Below, in pieces: positions 5,611 to 10,773 of a stretch of 10,773 nucleotides of DNA. The position numbers were made by a program, and so were the translations under genes. Source of the stretch: an uncultured Alphaproteobacteria bacterium. GTDB taxonomy: Bacteria; Pseudomonadota; Alphaproteobacteria; RF32; CAG-239. The DNA is taken from NCBI GenBank assembly GCA_900551585.1, contig URWU01000032.1, positions 1 to 10,773 of the forward strand, given 5' to 3'. Under the pieces are notes generated by a model. That model searched no databases and was not told where the DNA came from. It saw only the letters and a list, made by a program, of their open reading frames with translations. Position 1 is the first letter of the stretch; each line of letters begins with the position of its first letter.

Positions 5611-7873
5611 GTTTGCTTCTTCCCGCTGGGTTTTCCTTGCTGCCTGTACCTTATTCTCCGCGCCCGCTTATGCCGCACCCGACGGTTTCACTTACAACAC
5701 TCGTGATGCCGGCGCCGTTATGCGTAAATCCGAAACAAAAAAAATGCCGAGCGGTGTTATTGAACCGACCAATAATCTGACCGAGGTCATGGACATCACC
5801 TCACCCAAAGTTGAGGAAGAAGAACAGGACGTTTATTTCAGCGCCGACGAAATGCAAAATGACCAGCAGCTCAGCACCATTACCGCTCTCGGCAATGTCA
5901 ATATCGTCCGCGACAACCTGACCGTCAAAGCCGACAAAGTCGTTTATAACCAGAAAGAAGATATTATCACCGCCACCGGAAACGTGGTTTTGGTTGAAGA
6001 AGACGGCAGCGTGATGTTTACCGATTATGTCGTCCTGACCGACAAAATGAAAGCCGGCGAAATGGATAACATCAAAGTTATCATGAAAGATAAAAGCCAG
6101 ATTGCCGCCCGCCGCGTCCGCCGCTTCAAAAATGACAACAAGTTGATGGAAAATGCCGTTTACTCGCCCTGCGACGTTTGCACCGGCAAAGATCCGCTCT
6201 GGCAGCTGAAAGCCCGCAAAATCCGCCATAATGCCGAAAAGAAAGACGTTTATTACAATGACGCTTATTTGGAAGTAAAAGGTGTTCCTGTTTTCTACAC
6301 ACCGTTCCTGTCTCACCCTGATCCGTCGGTCAAACGCCGTTCCGGTTTCTTAACGCCGAGCATTGAAAGCAGCTCTTACTTGGGTGCCGCCATTCAGCCG
6401 CGTTACTTCTGGGATATTTCTGATAATGAAGATTTATTGTTCACACCGATTTTAACCACTGACAAAGGTCTGGTTTTGGGCGGAAAATACAATAAATATG
6501 TTTACCGCGGCAATTTGACCGCCGAGGGCAGCTATCTGCGCGATTCCGATGACAACGACCGCAACCGCGGCGCTTTGTTTGTCAAAGGCCGTTATGAAGT
6601 CAATGATTATTGGCTGGCAGACGCTGATATCAACTACTCGTCAGACAGGACTTATCTGAAAGATATGTCCCTGCCCAAAGAAGATGACGCCTGGCTGACA
6701 TCAAGCCTCAGAATGCAGGGTTTTGACAATCGTAATTACGCATCAATCGAAAGCTATTACTATCAGCTCATCAGTTATGACATGAAAGAATATGACAAAC
6801 CGATGGTGCTGCCGCTGTTAAATTATGAAAACATCAGCGATGTCGGCCGCTATGGCGCTTATTCCAAAACCAACCTGAACTTTGCCTCTGTTTATCGGGA
6901 AGAAGAGACCGACAGCCAGCGTTTTTCAATGATTAACTCTTGGGTTTTGCCTTATACCAGCCCCTACGGCGAAAAATACCGTATGGTTGCTTCCGTCAAA
7001 TCTGACTTATATTATGTTGACAATTACACCAATCCCGAAGGCGAGAACTTTGACGGCGGCGTTGCCCGTATCTTTCCGCAGTTGGGTTTGGAATGGAAAC
7101 TGCCGTTCATTCGTGCAACCGAAACCTCGCGCCAGATTTTAGAACCGACTATCGTTGCCGTTGCGGCACCGAACGGCGGCAACAAAGTCGACAAGATTCC
7201 CAATGAAGACAGTCAGGACGTTGAGCTGGATGATACCAACATCTTAGATCTTGACCGTTATTCCGGTTATGACCGCAACGACACCGGCAGCCGTATCAGC
7301 TATGGCTTAAACTGGAGTGCTTACGGCGACATCACCGGACGTACCTCGGCTTTCTTTGCCCAAAGCTATCGTTTTGACAAGAATGAGAGTTTTACCAAAT
7401 CTTCTGATGACGGCAGCGGCTATTTCAGCGATTATGTCGGCCGTGTTTATGCCGCTCCGAATGAATATTTTGATTTGAACTACCGTTTTCGTATGGACAA
7501 AGACAATCTGGAATTGACCTACAGCGAGTTATCAACCACTGTCGGCCCGAAATTACTCAATGCTTATATCTCATACATCTATCTGCAGGATAACAAAGAT
7601 TCCTCATTAATCAACGGCAGCGGCCGTAAGGAATTATATACATCACTGAATGCCGAACTGACCAAAGACTGGTCAATCAGCCTCTATAACCGTCAGGATT
7701 TAACCGACAACGGCGGCTCTTTGGAACATGGCGGCAACTTGATTTATGAAGATGAATGCTTAAAACTGATTATGTACCTGCGCAAAGACAATTCAAGCGA
7801 CCCGGATTATGAGGGTGACTTTGAGTTCGGCGCAACCTTCTTGTTAAAAACTCTGGGCGGAACCGGAAAATAA
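5603..7873 (+). CDS. lptD: Outer-membrane LPS assembly protein LptD
   Basis: This 756-residue beta-barrel with a periplasmic LptA-like domain inserts LPS into the outer leaflet together with the lipoprotein LptE. A signal peptide covers about 1-24 (cleavage near AYA). An acidic linker (EEEEQD, 71-76) precedes the OstA/LptA-like domain (about 78-175: VYFSADEMQ, ITALGNVNIVRDNLTVKADKV). Then comes the family segment YSPCDVC...PLWQLKA (187-206), followed by a barrel rich in alternating aromatic strands up to the C-terminal FGATFLLKTLG. The mature protein has just three cysteines, C190, C193 and C719 (in EDEC near the end); E. coli LptD has four. The start ATG overlaps the lptF stop, and a GAAGAAGG ribosome site lies at about 5587-5594. 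It belongs to the same operon as the chaperone SurA, which folds this class of barrel. Confidence 0.93.
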   Translation: MPKFASSRWVFLAACTLFSAPAYAAPDGFTYNTRDAGAVMRKSETKKMPSGVIEPTNNLTEVMDITSPKVEEEEQDVYFSADEMQNDQQLSTITALGNVNIVRDNLTVKADKVVYNQKEDIITATGNVVLVEEDGSVMFTDYVVLTDKMKAGEMDNIKVIMKDKSQIAARRVRRFKNDNKLMENAVYSPCDVCTGKDPLWQLKARKIRHNAEKKDVYYNDAYLEVKGVPVFYTPFLSHPDPSVKRRSGFLTPSIESSSYLGAAIQPRYFWDISDNEDLLFTPILTTDKGLVLGGKYNKYVYRGNLTAEGSYLRDSDDNDRNRGALFVKGRYEVNDYWLADADINYSSDRTYLKDMSLPKEDDAWLTSSLRMQGFDNRNYASIESYYYQLISYDMKEYDKPMVLPLLNYENISDVGRYGAYSKTNLNFASVYREEETDSQRFSMINSWVLPYTSPYGEKYRMVASVKSDLYYVDNYTNPEGENFDGGVARIFPQLGLEWKLPFIRATETSRQILEPTIVAVAAPNGGNKVDKIPNEDSQDVELDDTNILDLDRYSGYDRNDTGSRISYGLNWSAYGDITGRTSAFFAQSYRFDKNESFTKSSDDGSGYFSDYVGRVYAAPNEYFDLNYRFRMDKDNLELTYSELSTTVGPKLLNAYISYIYLQDNKDSSLINGSGRKELYTSLNAELTKDWSISLYNRQDLTDNGGSLEHGGNLIYEDECLKLIMYLRKDNSSDPDYEGDFEFGATFLLKTLGGTGK

Positions 7874-7891
7874 CCTTTTAGGAGAATTTGG

Positions 7892-8818
7892 ATGAAAAAA
7901 ATTGTAACCTGCCTGACCGTTGTTATCGCTTCGCTTTTGGCCGTTGTTCCGGCCAAAGCCGACAACTCCTTGAAAATTGCAGCCGTCGTCAATGGCGAAA
8001 TCATCTCCAATCAGGACATTCAAAACCGCATTAATGCTTTCCTGATGACCACGCAGATTCCGCTCAACAACCAAACCCGCAATATGATTATGCAGCGCGT
8101 TATTCATGCCGCCATCGATGAAAAAATCAAATTGCAGGCTGCCGAAAAAAATAACATCGACGTCAGCGAAAAAGACATTGACGCTTCTGTCCGCAACTTT
8201 GAAAAAAATAACCGCATTCCCAAAGGCGAACTGAAAAACATCTTAAAACAAGCCAAGGTTTCCGAAGAAAGCTTTCGGACGCAGATGAAATCAGACTTAG
8301 CCTGGGTCCGCCTGCTCAAAAGCAAAATGCGGGGTGAGGGCACCATCACTCAAAAAGAAGTTGAAACCGCTCTGGCTGATGCTAAAAAAGATTTGAGCAC
8401 ACCCAAATACCAAGTTTCGGAAATCTTCATCAAAAAAGAAAAAGCCAAAGATATTCAGAGCTTGGTCGACAACTTGCGTAACGATAACCGCTTTGAGCTT
8501 TATGCCATGCAGTTTTCCGACAGCGCCAGCGCTTCAAACGGCGGTAATCTCGGCTGGATTAATACCGGCAAACTGCCTGCCCCTCTTGAAAAAGCCGTCA
8601 AAAAACTCAAAGCCGGCGAAATCAGTAATGCTGTCCTGCTCAATGACGGTTATTATATCTTAAAATTAAACCAAAGTTTTGACCCTGCGAAAGACAAACC
8701 CGTCATTCCGTCAGAAAAAGATATCCGCGCTTTCCTGAGCAACCAGAAAATGGAAACACTGGCTCAAAAATATCTGCAGGATTTGCGTCAGCAGGCCATC
8801 ATTGAATTAAGAAACTGA
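7892..8818 (+). CDS. surA: Periplasmic chaperone and peptidyl-prolyl isomerase SurA
   Basis: This 308-residue secreted protein escorts unfolded outer-membrane barrels, LptD among them, through the periplasm. A signal peptide covers 1-23 (AKA before D24). The SurA N-terminal chaperone domain spans about 26-148 and opens with IAAVVNGEIISNQDIQNRI. A single parvulin domain spans about 172-262 (YQVSEIFI, FSDSASASNGGNLGWINTGKLPAPLEKAV, GYYILKL). The C-terminal helix (about 273-306) returns to complete the chaperone domain. E. coli SurA has 428 residues and two parvulin domains; this one-parvulin form is common in alphaproteobacteria. AGGAG (7880-7884) sits 7 bases before the ATG, and the gene begins 18 bases after lptD. 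Confidence 0.9.
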   Translation: MKKIVTCLTVVIASLLAVVPAKADNSLKIAAVVNGEIISNQDIQNRINAFLMTTQIPLNNQTRNMIMQRVIHAAIDEKIKLQAAEKNNIDVSEKDIDASVRNFEKNNRIPKGELKNILKQAKVSEESFRTQMKSDLAWVRLLKSKMRGEGTITQKEVETALADAKKDLSTPKYQVSEIFIKKEKAKDIQSLVDNLRNDNRFELYAMQFSDSASASNGGNLGWINTGKLPAPLEKAVKKLKAGEISNAVLLNDGYYILKLNQSFDPAKDKPVIPSEKDIRAFLSNQKMETLAQKYLQDLRQQAIIELRN

Positions 8819-8819
8819 T

Positions 8820-9674
8820 ATGACTGATTTAGCGCCGCTCATAGATAATCTGCCCAGTCTGCGCGAGACTGTCGAACTGCACGGCCTGATGGCTAAAAAA
8901 GCCTTGGGACAGAATTTTTTGCTCGACCGCAACATTACCGACAAAATTATCCGCACATCGCTGGAACATCAAAACAAGCAGGATTTCAGCGGCGAATATG
9001 TCTTTGAAGTCGGCCCCGGCCCCGGCGGTCTGACCCGCTCGGTTCTGGCGCATAATCCCGAATGCCTGACCGTTGTCGAGATGGACGAACGCTGTATTGA
9101 CATCATGCAGGAAATTCAGCAGCAAGTCGGCGATGATAAATTACAAATTATCAACGGCGATGCCTTAAAGCACGATTTCACGTCTTTTTCCGGCAGCCCA
9201 AAAAATATTGTCAGCAATTTGCCTTATAATATTTCCGTACCGCTGCTGGTCGGCTGGCTGAAAGAAATCAAGCATTTTGACAGCTTGACTTTGATGTTCC
9301 AAAAAGAAGTCGCCGATCGTATCTGCGCTCCGGCAGGCTGCAAAGATTATGGCCGTATTTCGATTTTATCGCAGCTTCTGTGTAAAGTAGAACGCCTGTT
9401 TGACATCAACCCCAATTGTTTTGTTCCGGCACCGAAAATCTGGTCAACCGTCGTCTTGTTCCGTCCCTCCGGCTTGGAGATTGATGAAAAAACCATGAAT
9501 AATCTTGAAAAACTGACGACAATGGCCTTCAACCAGCGCCGCAAAATGATTCGCCAGAGCCTCAAACAAATTCCTGATTTGGAAAAGAAATGTGCCGGAT
9601 TAGACATTGAGCTGACTCTTCGCGCTGAACAAATCACCCCGCAGCAATATCTGCAGCTGGCCAAACTGCTCTGA
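8820..9674 (+). CDS. ksgA: 16S rRNA (adenine-N6,N6) dimethyltransferase KsgA/RsmA
   Basis: This 284-residue cytoplasmic enzyme uses S-adenosylmethionine to dimethylate two neighbouring adenines in the 3' terminal hairpin of 16S rRNA, a late step in 30S assembly. It shows KKALGQNFLLD (26-36), SAM motif I FEVGPGPGGLT (62-72), the acidic residue E87 in VVEMDE, NGDAL (112-116), catalytic motif IV NLPYNIS (133-139), FNQRRKMIRQSLK (237-249) and the C-terminal RAEQITPQQYLQLA (268-281). The leader LPSLRETVELHGL (11-23) is typical of alphaproteobacterial KsgA. The ATG starts one base after the surA stop and lacks a clear ribosome site, suggesting translational coupling. The usual pdxA between surA and ksgA is absent. 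Loss of this gene is known to confer kasugamycin resistance. Confidence 0.96.
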   Translation: MTDLAPLIDNLPSLRETVELHGLMAKKALGQNFLLDRNITDKIIRTSLEHQNKQDFSGEYVFEVGPGPGGLTRSVLAHNPECLTVVEMDERCIDIMQEIQQQVGDDKLQIINGDALKHDFTSFSGSPKNIVSNLPYNISVPLLVGWLKEIKHFDSLTLMFQKEVADRICAPAGCKDYGRISILSQLLCKVERLFDINPNCFVPAPKIWSTVVLFRPSGLEIDEKTMNNLEKLTTMAFNQRRKMIRQSLKQIPDLEKKCAGLDIELTLRAEQITPQQYLQLAKLL

Positions 9675-9677
9675 TTT

Positions 9678-10586
9678 TCATCCTTTCTTATATGAAAGCG
9701 GGTGGAGTTTCTTAACCGTCTCAATCAACCTTTCTGAGGTAATATGCGTATAGATTTCGGTGGTGGAAATATCTTCATGGCCAAGCATTTTCTGCACGCT
9801 GCGCAAATCAGCATTATGATTTAATAAGCGTGTCGCAAAAGTATGGCGCAAAACGTGCGGCGAAATCCGCGACGGATAAATCCCCGCCTCTGCCGCAATC
9901 TCTTTCAGATAATCATAAAAAGCATGGCGCGTAACATGGCCGCTTTCGGAACGCAAAGACGGAAACAGCCAGATTGAGTGCCGTCCGGCACGAATAAATT
10001 CATCGCGATAAGAAAGATAATCAAAAACAGCGGCAATAGCAGAGTCCGAAATAGGAATTAATCTTTCTTTGCTGCCCTTGCCGCGAAAGAGAACCTCTTT
10101 TTTATCAAAATTGATACAATTTTCCGGCATTGAAACCAGCTCGGACACACGCAGGCCGCAGGCCGCCATCACTTCCAGCATAACGGCCATACGCCTTTGC
10201 GGCAAATCAGTCTTTGACTTCGCAACGTCAATCAGGTGTCGTAATTCTTCTTCAGTCAAAAACTTGGGCAACGGCTTTTCCTGCTTGGGTGCCGTCAGAT
10301 AAGTCGCAGGATTTTCTTTGATGATTTTTTCTGAAAACAGAAACTTGAAAAATTCTTTAATCGCTGAAATTTTGCGGGCAATACTTTTCGGCGCATAATT
10401 CATACGGCTCAAATTCTGAATCACGGCAGAAATATCTTCGTCAGCCACTTTTGCCAAATCCTTGCTGCCGAGCAGAGTTAAAAACTGCTCCAAATCGCGC
10501 TGATAATTTTCAATCGTATTTTGGGCGGCGCCGCGTTCAGCCACCATCATACTCAAAAAATTTTCAATCTGCGAGCCTTTAGCCAT
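9678..10586 (-). CDS. xerD: Site-specific tyrosine recombinase XerD
   Basis: This 302-residue recombinase acts with XerC at the dif site to resolve chromosome dimers. The N-terminal SAM-like DNA-binding domain covers about 1-100 (IENFLSMMVAERGAAQNTI); the catalytic domain covers about 108-300. Active-site residues are all present: R146 (CGLRVSEL), K170 (RGKGSKERLIP), H244 and R247 (SPHVLRHTFATRLL), H270 (MLGHEDISTTEIYTHI) and nucleophile Y279. The last four fall on the same residue numbers as in E. coli XerD (298 residues), which favours XerD over XerC or a phage integrase, and no prophage genes are nearby. It is convergent with ksgA and separated from it by 3 bases, with no terminator between. 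It lies two bases downstream of a small membrane-protein gene and is probably cotranscribed with it. The XerC/XerD distinction rests on length and numbering alone. Confidence 0.88.
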   Translation of the reverse strand: MAKGSQIENFLSMMVAERGAAQNTIENYQRDLEQFLTLLGSKDLAKVADEDISAVIQNLSRMNYAPKSIARKISAIKEFFKFLFSEKIIKENPATYLTAPKQEKPLPKFLTEEELRHLIDVAKSKTDLPQRRMAVMLEVMAACGLRVSELVSMPENCINFDKKEVLFRGKGSKERLIPISDSAIAAVFDYLSYRDEFIRAGRHSIWLFPSLRSESGHVTRHAFYDYLKEIAAEAGIYPSRISPHVLRHTFATRLLNHNADLRSVQKMLGHEDISTTEIYTHITSERLIETVKKLHPLSYKKG

Positions 10587-10588
10587 TT

Positions 10589-10732
10589 TTATTTATTCAG
10601 AAAACTGTTTTCCAAAGGCTGTTCCACATGTTCGATTTTGACCGGAACTTCCTGAGAAATGACGAAAAGCACCGCCAAAACAACAATTAACCCCAAAATA
10701 TAAAATATTGCTTTTGATTTTTTCTGACGCAT
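10589..10732 (-). CDS. Small single-pass membrane protein, 47 residues, unknown function
   Basis: This short frame starts at ATG (10732-10730) and ends with TAA (10591-10589), two bases before the xerD start codon. The product has a basic N-terminus (MRQKKSKA), one hydrophobic segment at about 9-26 (IFYILGLIVVLAVLFVIS) and a 20-residue polar tail (QEVPVKIEHVEQPLENSFLNK), so it should sit in the inner membrane with the tail in the periplasm by the positive-inside rule. The tight spacing to xerD and the clean membrane-protein pattern argue that it is real. The frame stays open for the ten remaining genomic bases upstream, so the true start could be earlier, and its ribosome site is lost because genomic sequence ends at 10742. 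I do not recognise a function. Confidence 0.6.
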   Translation of the reverse strand: MRQKKSKAIFYILGLIVVLAVLFVISQEVPVKIEHVEQPLENSFLNK

Positions 10733-10742
10733 GATATATAAC

Positions 10743-10773
10743 CTGTCTCTTATACACATCTGACGCTGCCGAC
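10743..10773. other. Residual Illumina Nextera adapter (not genomic)
   Basis: The last 31 bases match the reverse complement of the Nextera Read 1 transposase adapter: first the 19-base synthetic mosaic end CTGTCTCTTATACACATCT, then the adapter-specific GACGCTGCCGAC. The mosaic end is an engineered hybrid of the two natural Tn5 ends, so this is not a Tn5 relic. The genomic sequence stops at about 10742, where the contig must end. Anything read in or through these bases should be ignored. Confidence 0.97.

Noticed and set aside
5801..6316. 171-codon - strand frame opposite lptD
   Set aside because: It is a shadow of the lptD coding frame; its hydrophobic phenylalanine- and valine-rich composition is the reverse complement of lysine/aspartate-rich codons.
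9683..9698. Terminator between ksgA and xerD
   Set aside because: CTTTC/GAAAG gives only a 5-bp A/T-rich stem without a T-run, and it lies inside the xerD coding end.
9678..10586. Prophage or integron integrase
   Set aside because: Length, XerD-like residue positions, the absence of phage or cassette genes and the housekeeping neighbourhood all favour chromosomal XerD.
10743..10761. Tn5-like transposon end
   Set aside because: The 19 bases equal the engineered mosaic end used in library preparation, not a natural Tn5 outside or inside end, and are followed by adapter sequence.

Overview
The window reads as one end of an assembled contig from an anaerobic, fermentative, LPS-bearing alphaproteobacterium. 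The envelope and ribosome genes point to that class. The KsgA N-terminus (LPSLRETVELHGL followed by KKALGQNFLLD), the LptF start and membrane-segment pattern, and the order lptF-lptD-surA-ksgA all resemble the alphaproteobacterial lpt locus. A trimeric [FeFe]-hydrogenase beside it points to a strictly anaerobic, H2-producing life, as in gut-associated uncultured alphaproteobacteria. The lineage is an inference; no 16S or other decisive marker is present.

Layout. Positions 1-116 hold the last codons of a helix-turn-helix (XRE/antitoxin-like) gene on the + strand, followed by a hairpin terminator that can work in both directions (135-167). The - strand operon hydC-hydB-hydA (4231 down to 284) encodes a soluble NADH-linked [FeFe]-hydrogenase: a NuoE-like subunit, a NuoF-like flavoprotein with a fused N-terminal [2Fe-2S] domain, and the H-cluster subunit. 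An AT-rich divergent control region of about 245 bp (4232-4476) separates it from the + strand operon lptF-lptD-surA-ksgA (4477-9674). The genes of that operon overlap or lie 1 to 18 bp apart. Convergent to ksgA, with only 3 bp between stop codons, is xerD (- strand, 9678-10586). A previously easy-to-miss 47-residue single-pass membrane protein lies directly upstream of xerD on the same strand (10589-10732). The final 31 bases (10743-10773) are not genomic: they match the Illumina Nextera transposase adapter.

How the parts work together. HydC and HydB should take electrons from NADH through FMN and iron-sulfur clusters to the H-cluster of HydA, disposing of fermentative reductant as H2. HydB lacks the C-terminal two-[4Fe-4S] ferredoxin domain of well-studied electron-bifurcating homologues, so the enzyme may be purely NADH-dependent. 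LptF (inner-membrane LPS exporter), LptD (outer-membrane LPS translocon) and SurA (periplasmic chaperone that folds LptD-type barrels) form an envelope-assembly operon, with the 16S rRNA methyltransferase KsgA as its last gene. The usual lptG and pdxA partners of this locus are absent here. XerD serves chromosome dimer resolution. I saw no CRISPR array, tRNA, rRNA, natural insertion sequence or defence system.
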